Origin: Lactuca virosa | Taxonomy: Eukaryota > Streptophyta > Magnoliopsida > Asterales > Asteraceae | Reading direction: 5' to 3' | Length of the DNA: 64,000 bases | NCBI GenBank assembly: GCA_928212115.1 | Contig: CAKMRJ010005745.1 | Span: forward strand, 95,598,841-95,662,840 | Part shown: piece by piece, positions 1 to 10,944 of the stretch | Numbering within the stretch: position 1 is the first letter of the stretch | How the letters are laid out: each line of letters begins with the position of its first letter | The notes under the pieces: model-generated | Databases searched by the model: none | What the model saw: the letters and a program-made list of their open reading frames with translations, nothing else | What the model was told of the DNA's origin: nothing | Position numbers and translations under genes: made by a program

Positions 1-154
1 ACAAAAACGTTTAAGTACCATATGTTTGTAATGAATTTGGTATGATTGCTAAAATTACCGTCTTTCTAAAAGTAGTTAAAATACTCTCTCGTTCGAATCA
101 AATCAAAGACATTCATATATGACCTTAGGATCATTACCTGTAAGCTGTGATGAC

Positions 155-330
155 TTTGTGCATATATCGGGGTTAATTATAATCAAAATACTAAAGACTT
201 AAAGAAAATAATTCCATCCTGACTCCTGTTCCATGTCTAGCAGTGGGATTAGGGTAGAGCCACCCACTCGACGATTTCACCAATACCAAAATTCAAGCGA
301 CTTGCACATACCACACGATCATAGAGTTAC
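155..330 (+). repeat. Dyad module copy 1 (degenerate)
   Basis: Only the core is clear (CTCCTGTTCCATGTC near 222 and GGGTAGAGCCACCCACTC near 252). The left flank keeps TTAATTATAATC but the right arm is poor. It is the weakest of the eleven copies. Confidence 0.4.
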
Positions 331-811
331 CGGGTCGGAAATCATGATATAAAGTATCATTACTAGCTATCAGAACACACTCACCATCAGTACTAGTAAC
401 ATCAATACGAAGCAATTGCAGTAACAATAACATCGATCAAAACGGAACACACTGAAAAGAAACACACGATATTCTATCACTCCAACGAACATTTCGTGCG
501 AATACAGCTTAACACATGTTTTACCTAAAAAGATACTGTTGTCGTCCCTCGATTTCGATTGGTATAGTTCTCATCTTCCCGATTTAACGGCTACGAAAGG
601 ACCCTTCACCTAACACACCGAATATCGAAACCTTCGTCTCCCATAAACACATCCAACACGGACTTCCGGGTCATCTCTCGCTGTGAAACCCCAAAACACT
701 CACCAGAGGAGTATTATACCTTCCGAAACCTTACCACAAGTATTTCCAGGAGACCCTTCACGCAGCAAATAAAGTTCAAGCACAGAAGCTTGGGACGAAT
801 ACGGTTAGTGT

Positions 812-977
812 ACCACTACTACGTGTATACGCGAGGATAATGTATAATTAAGATTCTACAGACATTGGATGTGTACTTCCGCCCTATTTCCTGTTCCTTG
901 TCTGGTTGTGGACTTGGGGCAGAGTCACCCATCCAACTGTCTTGCCAACCTTAAGTACATACAAACCTATATGCGCA
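812..977 (+). repeat. Dyad module copy 2
   Basis: Reference description for this repeat. A left arm with GTGTATAC and TATAATTAAGATT is followed by a conserved 60-70 nt core (CCGCCC, TTTCCTGTTCCTTGT, GGTTGTGGACTTGGGGCAGA, GTCACCCATCCAACTGTCT) and a right arm that roughly reverse-complements the left one (CCTTAAGTACATACAAACC, TATGCGC). The whole unit can fold back on itself around the core. It lies in the internal region of element A. Confidence 0.7.
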
Positions 978-1288
978 AGTTAATGATAGATGGACCAGGT
1001 ACGAGTCCTACCATGAACTTCGGGACAAGGTTAGCCAGGAGTGCGAGTGAACGCCCTATCATCCGAATAAGTCTAGTCGCGTAAACCGAACCCATATGTT
1101 CCCTACCGATCTTATCAAACGAGAAACACTAAAGCAGACCCTATGTAGCGCTCCGAGGAGAAATTATCACTTATGGCTTAGTGCAAGTTCGAGAAAGGCT
1201 GAAAGCATCTCGAGAACACGGCAAAACCCGAATAAGTCTTATCTTCTATATAAAAACACAGGGGTTTTACTAGTGAATCTATGATGGC

Positions 1289-1457
1289 TAGTGTAAACAT
1301 TATGGTCAGATATCATTAAGATTCTATGGACTTAGAATGTGTGATTCCGCCTCATTTCCTGTTCCTTGTTTGGTTGTGGGCTTAAGGCGGGGTCCTCCAT
1401 CCGAATGCCCTTGCAATCTTAATGATATACGACTAGTTTACACCAAGCGATTATAAA
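1289..1457 (+). repeat. Dyad module copy 3
   Basis: The arms here are clear: AGTGTAAAC and ATCATTAAGATT on the left, AATCTTAATGATAT and GTTTACACC on the right. The core is CGCCTCATTTCCTGTTCC then TTGTTTGGTTGTGGGCTTAA. It ends about 340 bp before the 3' LTR. Confidence 0.7.
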
Positions 1458-1790
1458 AGAACTGGTAGGACTTATAATGCAAATTTCGTCACAAATTGTT
1501 GAAACACTCGTAATGCTAGTGCTCACTAATTACATTATAAAAATATTCGAAGTAGTAATACCAAGTATAGAGCGGAGAGCATAAAGGCACACATTGAATA
1601 CACTATCATTCCAAAACAATAACTCCTTTTAAATCGACTCAGATCAAGTTACAATAAGAAATTCCAAGGTCGTCATTTAACATCAGGTGGGTTATTCCCC
1701 ACCATAATAAATTTCTTGTACCACGAAAAGTTCCCCCATCTTTCCTCCAAGTCCCAGTCAAAACACTAATTTCGGGACGAAATTCTTTCT

Positions 1791-1802
1791 AACGGGGGAT
1801 GA
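1791..1802 (+). other. Polypurine tract of element A
   Basis: AACGGGGGATGA lies directly against the LTR start TGTGACAACC. This is the expected primer site for plus-strand DNA synthesis, and it fixes the LTR boundary and the plus orientation. Confidence 0.75.
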
Positions 1803-2276
1803 TGTGACAACCGTCAATTTTTGGCCAAGTCAAAGTCAACTAAAGTCAACAAGTCAAACCGGTCAACTCATCTAACCCTTGTACATTAGGGTTTCCATTA
1901 TGTTCGTTATTGAACTACTCACAATCTTAATACAAAGTATTACTTAGAGTTTTCACGTGTTCGGAAAATCTAAACCCTAATCAGGGCAAGTGATGAAACT
2001 ACTCAATAAAACATTATTCCATACCCCTCGAGAGCGTATAACAATCATAACAAGACTTAACGAGGTTTACAAACCTTGCGTTACAAAGCCAAACACTCAA
2101 AAAGGTCACAAAAGAAATCTCTCCCAATCTCTTTCTCTCTATCTCTCTCTATTAAAAATCTCTCCCAAATCTCTCTCAAAAACTTCCTTTAACTTTTTAT
2201 AATCATTCGGGTCAACCCGACCCTTAACCGGGTCAAAAACCACTTAAAACGGACTAATTATTGGAAAAAACAACCT

Positions 2277-2560
2277 TTAGAACCGAAGCCTCTCAATAAA
2301 GGACCGAAATTCCAAAGAGCCGAAACCATAGGGACCGAAGGTGCTAAGAACCGAACTGAGTCGGACCGAACCCGAAGCTGCCTGCGAACCGAACCCGAAG
2401 GTCCCTTCGGACCGAACCTTCCGAACCGAATCCCTTAGGACCGAACTGAAGTCTGATGATCCGAACCCGAAGTTTGCTTTCGCTCCTGACCTTCGCCATC
2501 GGGCTATTTTGCTCCACCTCCCCTTCGGGCCCAACAGCAGCAGGGACCGAACCTTCGGCC
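2277..2560 (+). repeat. CCGAA/CCGAAC low-complexity block in U3
   Basis: Short units based on GGACCGAA and CCGAACCCGAAG repeat irregularly more than 15 times. They make an overlapping ORF on each strand; the minus one reads as GFGS-like repeats. I regard both ORFs as by-products of the repeat, because the block is in U3 upstream of the TATA box. A weaker version lies in the U3 of LTR H (48650-48880). Confidence 0.7.
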
Positions 2561-2912
2561 CTTATCCGAGCAACTTCGTTGTAAAGCCCTTTTCTTCCCG
2601 GTTTTCGACTACGACTTCATTTTAGGCCCGTTTTACATAATTTTAACGTAGGATTTTCACCCAAAATTATATTTTAACATATAAGACCCCTAAATTCATA
2701 ATTAATCACATTTTTTAGTGTAAAGCTTATCCAAGATGAGTGGGTAGGATATTTTGGGTGGAGTGTTGACCTTGCTTTAATGTATGACACAAGCAACCTC
2801 CCATACCCACTCCATGTCACTATTCCCACCTTGCTCTAGTCAAGTCGAGATCTTCCCATACCTCCATCAAATATCTTCCATCAGCCACTCTCTAATCCCT
2901 CACTCTTCCATC

Positions 2913-2919
2913 TATAAAA
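2913..2919 (+). promoter_or_regulatory. TATA box of LTR A
   Basis: TATAAAA lies in a pyrimidine-rich setting (CTCTTCCATC before it, CCCCACTCTCC after it), as usual for plant LTR promoters. Transcription would start about 30 bp downstream, near 2945. Confidence 0.6.
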
Positions 2920-4089
2920 CCCCACTCTCCTCCTCCCAAGATACACTTTTACTCCTCCTTCTCTTTATTCTCTCCAAGATTTCGAGATTCTCCAGGAAGT
3001 TTTGAACTTCTCATCCACTCTTGGTAAGTAACTTCATTCTACACTTGATTATCTTACACTCCTTCACTCAAATCAAGAGTTCCTTACACAAATATCCTCA
3101 TATTTGTTGTCAGATCTTCGAATCTTCAAGCATCTTCCAAGTGTTCTTGAGTTGAACACTTCTTTTCTTCATCATCCATCTACTGAAATCACTCAAGGTG
3201 AGTTCATACCCCTATCTTTTCATGTTTTTCTTAAGTTTTAAGGGGGGGGGGGGGAATACAAGTTAAAACACCAAGAACACAACTGAACTCAAACAACAGC
3301 TTTCATCAGAAAAGTTGAGTCTTATTCACGGACAGTTTTGACTATCTTAAACTTAATATCTTTCAAAACTGTTTAATATGAAAATATTTCAGGTTCATAC
3401 CTTTAAAATGACTACTTGCACATCTCCATACGATTTTCTTACAAATTATGGTGAGTTTTACAAAACTGCCTATCATTTCAGAAACAAACTCGGACCAGTC
3501 TGTGAATATGAACATTTTAACACAAGTTAAAGAATTCTAAAAATCATAATATAAATTATGAATAAACTAGACACATTTTGTGAACTCTCAGAGTTTACGG
3601 ATTTAGTTTTCGACTTCGTATGATTTTTCTATAATTTTTCTAAAACAGTATAGAAAGGTTAAAAACTAGTTAACAGCTTACAACTTTCATAACACTTTGT
3701 AGTATGTTGAGCAAAGTGTATAACCATAAGTTCTAAATATTGAATGTATTTTCTTGTTAGTTTATCATCATCAACTGAAATTTAGTCATTCATGATAAGG
3801 TTTACTCATTCATTTCGAACACATATAATAAACTTCAATAAACATAGTTTATGGATTTTTACTTCATGAAAAAGGTTTTACTCTCAAAACAAATGGGTTT
3901 TTTATATCCTACGTGATAAAATATAATAGTAATAGTTTAAGGATTTCATATCACTAATTTATTCAGAAAAAGTGATTTTTCTTCCTCCACGGAAGAGGTT
4001 TTAATATCAAACTATGTGTAAACTAGTTAACTTAGGTTATGATGCAATTCTCTCCCCGTATGTTCGAGTACGGGATCCCAATTCCTGTA

Positions 4090-4290
4090 AGTTTTAACTA
4101 GAGTCTCTTGTAGGGAGAGCGTGATAATTGTGTATAGATCTATATTGGGTTTGACACCCCACACCTTGCTGCTAGCTACAGCGGGACCTGCAGGTCTACG
4201 GGTGACAAGAGTCATAGTATCTTAACGTCTGAAAAACGTTGTACAGGTTATTTCTCGTCATAGTATGGTTATAGCGACTCACATAGGTAG
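4090..4290 (+). repeat. Conserved U5 block, copy in LTR A
   Basis: The block contains GAGTCTCTTGTAGGGAGAGC, the palindrome-bearing TGTATAGATCTATA, CTGCTAGCTACAGC and GGTGACAAGAGTCATA. It recurs in three other LTR segments (5340-5530 inverted, 11350-11545, 49505-49690) and is more conserved than its surroundings. This copy is the most diverged of the four. Confidence 0.65.
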
Positions 4291-4539
4291 TTAACTATCT
4301 TTCAAGTTAACATGGAAAATTTTACTTTGAAAAGGGGTTCACTTCCAAATCAAAAAGGGTTTTATGCCGATTTAAAACCACTTTTATATCTTTAAGTATG
4401 GAAAATACTTGTTTACTTTCGGTCCTGGGATTTAGGACCACATACTTTTATAAGGAAAATATAGGATTTTCTTTGGAATCATATCTCTATTAAAACTATA
4501 TTTCATCTAGAATTGTTAGACTTCAGCTATAATTGCTAA

Positions 4540-4715
4540 GTGTATATGTTGGAGTTATATAAGAATCTAGTCATAATCGACTTAGAATTGGTGGGCCCGC
4601 CTTACTTCCTGTTCCTTGTTTGGTTGTGGACGTAGGGCAGACCCATTATATTTGACGGTTTATTTAACTTAAATTTTATATAACTTATATACACTGGGCG
4701 ATTATAGAAGGAATC
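4540..4715 (+). repeat. Dyad module copy 4
   Basis: Arms AAGTGTATATG and CTTATATACACTGGGCGATT enclose the core CGCCTTACTTCCTGTTCC plus TTGTTTGGTTGTGGACG. This copy is inside LTR A, so the module occurs both in LTRs and in internal regions. Confidence 0.65.
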
Positions 4716-5146
4716 TATGGGTCCTTCTAGGGTTCATTCTCGCATAACATAGAAGCATTCATTTCACTTGATAAAGAAAATATTGGATTTTCTCGAAACA
4801 TACTTTGTCGCTTTTACAAGGAAAACGGTTTCTTTCTCAAACAAAACTCTTATGAACTCACCAACTTAATTGTTGACACTTTTTCAAAACTACTTGTATT
4901 CTCAGGAAATCAGTGAAACAGGAAAACCAACAGCATTTTGAGGATGAGACGATAAATCGTCAAACGTTTCATTTTGTCATCACAATGTAATTGATTTTGA
5001 AACATGTAAACTTATTCCATGGTATAACCTTTTCAATTATATTTATGATGGTTGTATTTACTTTGAGCACTATTATATTCGTTGTTGTGATACTATACAT
5101 GAAGTCCTCCACCCCCGGACGTTTCCGCCATCCTTGGTTTGGGGGT

Positions 5147-5262
5147 GTGACAAAATCTGTCCTAAGCCCACAACCAAACAAGGAACAAGAAGTAAGGCGG
5201 AAATCACACATTCCACTGTCTACCGGACTTCAATTTTATCTAACACTATTATATATACTGAG
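5147..5262 (-). repeat. Dyad module copy 5 (truncated at the inversion junction)
   Basis: In minus orientation the core is complete (reading on plus: AAGCCCACAACCAAACAAGG then AACAAGAAGTAAGGCGG). The far arm is cut where the sequence switches to the end of LTR A. Bases AATCTG(T/C)CCTAAG around 5155 are shared by both partners, a possible microhomology at the junction. Confidence 0.6.
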
Positions 5263-5339
5263 TAATCATATAGTTAATATCCTTTAAGACTGTTTAAGGA
5301 AAGTATATTACGTAAATATATAGTTGTTTTCTCCTTGTG

Positions 5340-5530
5340 AGTTCTCATAACCATACTTGATGACCTAAGATGGCCTGAAACGACGTCCTTCAGGCGTCAG
5401 AATCGGTATGACGTTTGTCACCACAGGTCTGCCGACCTAGCTGTTGCAAGCAGCTCTGGTGCGGGATTGTCAGTCCCGTATAGATCTATGCACAAACTCA
5501 CGCTCTCCCTCCAGGAGACTCTGGTTATAA
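5340..5530 (-). repeat. Conserved U5 block, copy in LTR B
   Basis: Inverted copy of the block with GGTGCGGGATTGTCAGTCCC, which can form a CGGGA/TCCCG hairpin, and TATAGATCTAT. It is very close to the copy at 11350-11545. Confidence 0.7.
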
Positions 5531-6187
5531 GTCAGGACTTTAATGGGTACTTAGATAAGGCGTCTCACAAATTGTTTCAACGAATTTACTAGTAATAAAG
5601 TAGAAAATCTTTTTGTAAATAACAAGTAGTTTTGTTAAAAGAGTCATTTGTTCCATAAACTATACCTATTATAGTTTATAAGTTTATTTCCATGTTTAAA
5701 TTGGACTCTATAAAATAGTCATATGATCCATAAACTATACCTATTACAGTTTATATGTTCCTTTCCATGATTTTTAACAAGTTTCATGTTTTCATACATA
5801 ATAATGATAAGTAAAACATAATAAGTAAATTATATTTTAAAACACAAAATTTCTTGTGTATTACTTGTATTCCCCCCTAAAAATATTGAAAAAGCGTGGA
5901 AAATGTGGGGGTATGAACTCACCTGATAAGTGGTGATTTGGGTAGCGTTTTGTTTCTAGAAATGAATTTCCTTGACGAAACCACGAGTTTCTTGTTGAAA
6001 AACCGGGCTTTACGCGGGCAGAGTTTCGCCTGAAAAAGATTATTTTCTCGAGAACTTCGGGGCTCCTGGCTTGCTTCGGGTGTTAGATATGTCACCGGGG
6101 CTTCGGGATAATTTAGCGAGGCTTAAAAGGGAGTAAAAGTAGGAGAGAGGTTGAAAATTTGCAACCCAAACCGGAGGTCTCGCTTTC

Positions 6188-6195
6188 TATTTATA
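6188..6195 (-). promoter_or_regulatory. TATA box of LTR B
   Basis: Minus-strand TATAAATA, followed downstream by AGAAAGCGAGACC. It lies between the GTACGC dyads (upstream) and the presumed R region, the normal place for an LTR core promoter. Confidence 0.6.
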
Positions 6196-6204
6196 GGAGG
6201 CTGA

Positions 6205-6380
6205 AGCCTCGCCGTACGCTGGGCGTAGCGTACGTGCCTAGCCTACTTCATACGTGTAGGAGCTAGTTCGTTGCATGGCATGCATGCGACGGAGAGATGA
6301 CAGAGGGTGGACGTGGCTAGCCCCTGACCTTGCTTCCGAGTACGTTGGGCGTACTCTTGTACGCTGGGCGTACTCATATT
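6205..6380 (-). repeat. GTACGC...GCGTAC dyads in U3 of LTR B
   Basis: Several copies of the imperfect palindrome GTACGCTGGGCGTAC or close variants occur (near 6214, 6342 and 6360), directly upstream of the TATA box on the minus strand. The same motif occurs in and near the LTR of element I (47557-47660, 48277-48330). Confidence 0.6.
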
Positions 6381-7035
6381 TCTCAACTTCAAAAATTCGT
6401 AACTTTCACATACGAGCTCCGTTTTTATGGTCTTTATATCCACGCGTAGGTGAGATCAAACTCTACAACTTTTGTTTAGACTTTGTCGGATAATTTTGAC
6501 TTTATTTTTAAAGTTATATTTTTAACAGGCCGGGACAGGAAAAGTCTGTTACAAATTCATAACTTGTTCATCTGATCTCCATTTTCGTCTGTCTTTTTAC
6601 CGTTGAACTACAAATGACAAGATCTTCGATTGTCGTTTAGGTTGTTTTGGCTAAAAGTTGCTCGATCTAAAATTCGAAATTTGGCCTGTATACTGCTATG
6701 TTGAATCTTAGAAAAATCATAACTTCCTCATAGGAAGTCAGATTTGGACGTTCTTTTTATGGATGTTCTCGGTTTAACTAATTCTACGACTTTCATTTTG
6801 ACTGCTAAGGCTAAAAGGCATTCGATTGAAAACTCACTTTTTACATCACACAGCGTTGTGCCGGTTCTGTCGTGGATCTTTGATTGGTCATAACTTCTTC
6901 GTTATCACTCAGATTTCGGCGTTCTTTATATGTACGGAAACCTTGTGAAATATACTATAACTTAGATAAGATTATTTATTTTAAATAATCCTTTATCAAA
7001 AAGTCATGTTTGACGTGAAATAATGGATTATTACA

Positions 7036-7052
7036 TTATCCCCCCGTTAGAG
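7036..7052 (-). other. Polypurine tract of element B
   Basis: On the minus strand CTAACGGGGGGATAA precedes the LTR start TGTAATAATCC, and TTTCGGGACGAAATTC lies just upstream. This fixes the minus orientation of B. Confidence 0.7.
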
Positions 7053-7261
7053 GGAATTTCGTCCCGAAATTCGTATTCTGAATGGCTACTACAAACTAGG
7101 AAAGAGGTTGGTACTTCGGTTCTATCTGATCTTCTGTTCTGATCGGTAGAGAGTGTGCAAGTTTGGCTTACTTGACTACGTTTATCCAACTGGTAGGACG
7201 TCCACTCGTAGCTCTGTGTAGCTTTTGTCTTGAAGTTCATGGTAGAACTCATACCTAGTCA

Positions 7262-7440
7262 ATCCATCATCGTCTCGTGTATACAAGTTGTATATAATTA
7301 AGATTAAAAAGACGGTCGGATGGGTGACTCTGCCCCAAGTCAACAACCAGACAAGGAACAGGAGATAGGGCGGAATCATACATCCTAAATCTATAAAATC
7401 TTAATTATATATCACCCTCGCGTATACACTTAGCAGTGAT
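7262..7440 (-). repeat. Dyad module copy 6
   Basis: The best-preserved dyad. On plus, GTGTATACAAG and TATATAATTAAGATT on the left pair with AATCTTAATTATATA and GCGTATACAC on the right, around a core containing CAACCAGACAAGGAACAGG. Confidence 0.75.
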
Positions 7441-8004
7441 AGGTTAATCGCATGGGTCCATAGTCTCTGTTCTCGAACTTGCCTTGCTGTACGAGTGGTA
7501 TTCCTGGGAGATCTACTGGGGGTACCTCGGGAGGGTTAGGGATTTCCAGAATATCCTCGGTGTGTTTCACTTTAACTTTCTTGTCTATGGAGTAAGCTTG
7601 AAAGGGCGTGGTACCCCTCACATGGGTACTTCTGAGTTCTTGAAGGGAGAGGCGATACGAAGGTTTACATTATGTTTGTCGTGATAGATTGAAAGGATTT
7701 TGTTAGACAATTGTTTAAGGCTAAGGTTCTTTACGTAGCATAGAAAATTGGTATGGTGAGGACCAAAACAATCCACGTCGAATGACGAGGTTAGAACTTG
7801 TTATTGTAACATAAGTTGAGTCGATTTGGAAGAAGTGATTGTTAGAACGATGAATTATTCTATGAAATTGTTTTTAGTGCTATTAGTTTTATCTTTGTTA
7901 TTACTACTGCAAACATTTTGTACCGCATTAGCGAGTACTAATAGTACGAGTGTTCTGATAATCGAAAATGATGAAAAATAATCCCTAACAGGTCTTTCTA
8001 TAAT

Positions 8005-8175
8005 CGCTTGGTGTATACGAGTCATGTATAATTAAGTTTGGAAAGACAGTCGACTGAGTGACTCTGCCCTAAATCCACAACCAGACAAGGAACAGGAGAT
8101 AAGGCGGAATCACTCACTATTAGCCTACAAATCTTAATTATAATCGACCCTAATGTATACACTAAGCCATCATAG
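8005..8175 (-). repeat. Dyad module copy 7
   Basis: Arms GGTGTATACGAG/TGTATAATTAAG and CTTAATTATAATCG/ATGTATACACTAAG enclose the core CCACAACCAGACAAGGAACA. It lies 130 bp after the gag stop of element B. Confidence 0.75.
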
Positions 8176-8300
8176 CTTACCTGCAAGGGTTCTTAGTTTT
8201 TATATGAATGATGTGTTTTGTTCGAACGAAAGTGTAATTTATAATTATCTATAAAAAGTTTAAAGTTTTAAATATTTTCATTGGGAAAACGTACCGCTGT

Positions 8301-9485
8301 TCACAGGGGTTCCGGGACAGTTTCTCCTGTGGTGATTATCAGCACTCTTCCATCTCCACCAGCATTCTTTGTTATTGGACAATCCCTCTTGAAGTGTCCA
8401 ATTTCACCGCACTGGTAAGAAGCCGGGGTTACTTCAATATCGGGCACTTGGTTAAGGGGTTGTCTCGGTGCCCTACAGAAACGGGCAGTGTGCCCCTTTC
8501 CGTTGCAATTTCTACAGTGTAATTCTCGGCATGCTCCATAGTGCTGGAAATTTCACTTGTTGCATTTTGGACGATTCCCTGCATATTGTTGTGCTGGCGT
8601 TTGCATGGCAGGTGTTGTAACAGTATGAACAACAACAATCTGTTGTTTCTTTGAGGGCTCTTGAGTTGAATGTCCCTTTTTCCTACTCTCAGATCTTCGT
8701 TTATGGTCGTCCCCTTTTGGTGGTTCTGGAACGGGGGTCATTATTCCTTGGCGAACCCCATCGTCCACGAGTGTATGTGCCAAACGCTTGGCACTGTCGA
8801 ACGTGAGAGATTTTGCGGCTAACACGTTTCCTTGAATCTGAGGAGATAGTCCCCAGATATATCTCTCTATCTTCTTGCTCTCCGGGGTATCCATCCCGGG
8901 GCATAGTACTGCTAGATAACTGAATCTATCGGTGTAGGCTACTATATCTGAACCTGTCATGGTAAGCTCCTACAGCTCTTGTTCCAGTTTTTGTACTTCG
9001 CCTCTCGGGCAGTACTCTTCTACCATCATTGTTTTTAGGCTCTCCCAACCCATTGAGTTTGCCACTGGTAAGGTCAGTGACTTGACATGGCTGTTCCACC
9101 ATGTCAGGGCTCTATCGGATAAAGTGCAGGCAACAAACTTGACTTTGCTCCCTTCTGGGCACGTGCAAATTTCGAAAACTGATTCTGTTTTCTCGAACCA
9201 TTGCATTAGAGCAATGACTCCTCCAATTCCGCTAAAGTATTTGGGTTTTCAATTCATGAAGTCTTTATATGTACACTCCCAAAGGTGTCCATGGCTATTT
9301 CCGTGGTTAGATGGGTTGACACTACTTCCCGTCCTATTGGTACCACTTGTGTGGATATGAGACATGGCGGCTGTTACGGCGGCAGTCACCGTAGCCTGCA
9401 ACATAGCGGGGTCATATTGTGGAGGTGGCGGTGGTGGATTTGTTGTCGTGTTTTTATTACGCTTGATGTATCTACGAGGCGGCAT
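8301..9485 (-). pseudogene. Gag pseudogene of gypsy element B
   Basis: The reading begins at 9485 with a basic, proline-rich start (MPPRRYIKRN, then a run of P). It continues through a capsid-like part (9206-8970, with TLSDRALTWWNSHV, typical of Ty3/gypsy gag; 8960-8650, with RYIWGLSPQIQGNVLAAKS) and ends in zinc knuckles. HCRNCNGKGHTARFC is intact; a second reads SYQCGEIGHFKRDC, with the first Cys apparently replaced by Ser. Stops or shifts near 9245, 8965 and 8550 break it into three or four pieces. Gag would form the particle shell and bind element RNA. No protease or RT follows. Confidence 0.8.
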
Positions 9486-10666
9486 CTTTCTGTAATAAAG
9501 TTTAAAGATGAAAGGTCGGTAAGATATCGGTAGTGGTTATAAATTGAATGACATACGAACTAGGTTATTGTAGTTTAAGCGTATCACGCTCCGAAAGTGT
9601 TTTGTAAACAATTCATAACAGGAGTCTATGTAAAATAAACTTATGAATTTTCAATAGTGACTACCCTTACTGAAGTTTCGTGACTTGATTTACAGTTACT
9701 AGTTGTGATGAAAGACGTTATAAATTTAACACATAGTATGATTAGTGTAATCACCGACTCACTAGTTTATATCAATTTCTTATTTATTTGTGTCATGCAT
9801 ACGGTGCTCTCTAGTTTTTTCTTAATAGGGTAAGGTATGTTAACGATCTTTCTAGTGTCTTTCTCTTCTTCCGATCCTTTCCGGGAATCCTCCTCGTGAA
9901 CCCTCTTTTGGTTCTGTCTCGATTCCTCTGTTGGCTTATTGCGATGTCTAGGTGTGTTAGTTGTGCGAGAATGGAAGTGTCTAAAGAATCTACGAGATTA
10001 ATAAAACATTACTATTAAAAATATTTTTTTATGAAAATGATCCTTACTGGGTCTTTCTATAATCACGTAGTGTATACAGATTATATATAATCCAGATCAA
10101 ATAGACCTTCGAATAAGTGATCTTACTCCAAAACCACATCCAAACAAGGAAAAGGAAATAGAGTGAAAATCACAAATTCTAAGTCTATAAAATCTCAATT
10201 ATATATGACCTTAGGTATACACTAAGTAATTATAACCTTACCAGTAAAGGTCTTTTAGTTTCCACGTAAATTAGTTATTGTACTTAAAATACTCCTATAG
10301 TATTTTAACTTTATGTTTTGTTCTAATATTTCTTTATATATAGGATTGGGTAAGTTTTAAATCTGTGGCAACACTACATCACTCCCAAACACATGTTGGT
10401 TGTATCTCAAATAAATATTGTTGATCAGTCTATATTTATTCCAGATATGATTACATAACTGTCCAGGTTTGACTGTAGTGTCCAACATCTAAATACTTTT
10501 GTTTCGTTCTTCTTGTGATACTTGTTCTAGTATTTATATGTATGTATACTTTTATAAAATAATGTTATATTTTAAAATATACTTTTAGTCAGAGCACTTC
10601 GGCCCCATTGTATTTATAGTTGTATATCTTTTATAGGTTGATATACTTAGTTCACTATAAACAATG
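9486..10666 (-). mobile_element. Leader of element B between PBS and gag
   Basis: About 1.2 kb of non-coding sequence on the minus strand between the primer-binding site and the gag start. It holds dyad module copy 8. No ORF of note. Confidence 0.6.
10055..10235 (-). repeat. Dyad module copy 8
   Basis: Arms TAGTGTATACAG/TATATATAATC and TCAATTATATATGACC/GGTATACACTA surround a drifted core (CCACATCCAAACAAGG). The arms are better kept than the core, the reverse of copy 1. Confidence 0.65.
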
Positions 10667-10678
10667 CTCTGATACCAA
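10667..10678 (-). other. Primer-binding site of element B
   Basis: The minus strand reads GTGTGACA, then GAT, then TGGTATCAGAGC, which is complementary to the 3' end of plant initiator tRNA-Met, the usual primer for plant LTR elements. It proves that 10681 is the 3' end of a minus-strand 5' LTR. Confidence 0.85.
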
Positions 10679-10680
10679 TC

Positions 10681-10944
10681 TGTCACACCCCGAAACCGGA
10701 ACGGCGGAAACGTCCGGGGGCGGATGACTTCATGTTAACTATCACAACACATGCATCATAGTAATCAAAGTAACAAAAACCATTGCATTAATATTAAAGT
10801 GTTTACATTGTATTTAATTCACAAAAGATTTACTACAAAAGTAAATAACAAAACAAGGACATGAAGCTACTATGCTTCATCTTCTGAATCCCAGTGCGCG
10901 TACCTGTCTACTAGTTTTCCTGAGAATACAAGTTATTTTGAAAG
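10681..10944 (-). mobile_element. Last about 265 bp of the 5' LTR of element B
   Basis: Read on minus, this is the terminal part of the LTR, ending GGGGTGTGACA at 10681 next to the PBS. The rest of this LTR in the expected orientation is absent: at about 10945 the sequence switches to the opposite strand. It matches the reverse complement of 12775-13033 closely (by eye above 90%), much better than it matches the end of LTR A, so it belongs to the same element as 10945-13033. Confidence 0.75.

Larger units (their letters stand above)
1..1790 (+). mobile_element. Gypsy element A, non-coding 3' internal region
   Basis: This stretch runs into a polypurine tract and a 3' LTR, so it is the 3' end of an LTR-retrotransposon internal region whose 5' part lies left of the window. 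I see no RT, integrase or gag similarity in any frame; the short ORFs are not conserved. It carries three copies of the dyad module (cores near 220, 890 and 1350). The stretch 980-1080 matches the equivalent part of element B on the minus strand (about 7270-7180), including CCATGAACTTC. Just before the LTR is the phrase TTTCGGGACGAAATTC, shared with B and typical of Tekay-type elements. Confidence 0.7.
1803..5152 (+). mobile_element. 3' LTR of gypsy element A (Tekay-like), about 3.35 kb
   Basis: The LTR begins TGTGACAACCG after the polypurine tract and ends GGGGGTGTGACA. U3 (about 1803-2940) holds a CCGAA-rich low-complexity block and a TATA box at 2913. U5 begins near GGTGAGTTCATACCCC (3198), has a run of about 13 G at 3242, the conserved U5 block (4090-4290), dyad module copy 4, and a final segment close to the ends of the other gypsy LTRs here. 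Such long LTRs suit Tekay/Del-type elements. The base after the end (5153) begins inverted LTR sequence of element B rather than ordinary flank, so no TSD can be read. Confidence 0.8.
5153..7035 (-). mobile_element. 3' LTR of gypsy element B, truncated
   Basis: Read on the minus strand it starts at 7035 with TGTAATAATCC right after a polypurine tract. It runs through U3 with GTACGC dyads (6380-6205), a TATA box at 6195, a GC-rich leader-like stretch, GGTGAGTTCATACCCC (about 5925) and the conserved U5 block. It stops at 5153 inside dyad module copy 5, where it abuts the end of LTR A in opposite orientation. The missing distal part of this LTR corresponds to what is present at 11735-13033. Segment 5154-5950 is a close inverted copy of 10945-11735. 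Confidence 0.75.
7053..8300 (-). mobile_element. Element B internal region between gag and PPT; no pol
   Basis: An autonomous gypsy element would have several kilobases of PR-RT-RH-IN here. Only about 1.25 kb is present, with two dyad modules and no recognisable pol peptide in six frames. The 3' part (7270-7050) matches the equivalent part of element A. B therefore looks like a gag-only, non-autonomous element or an old pol deletion; the similar 3' end of A favours the former. Confidence 0.65.

Noticed and set aside
2277..2625. Overlapping ORFs of 85 and 94 codons as genes
   Set aside because: Both arise from CCGAA repeats upstream of an LTR promoter.
8959..9533. Plus-strand ORFs of 133 and 82 codons
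   Set aside because: They are antisense shadows of the element B gag, which has clear gag motifs on the minus strand.
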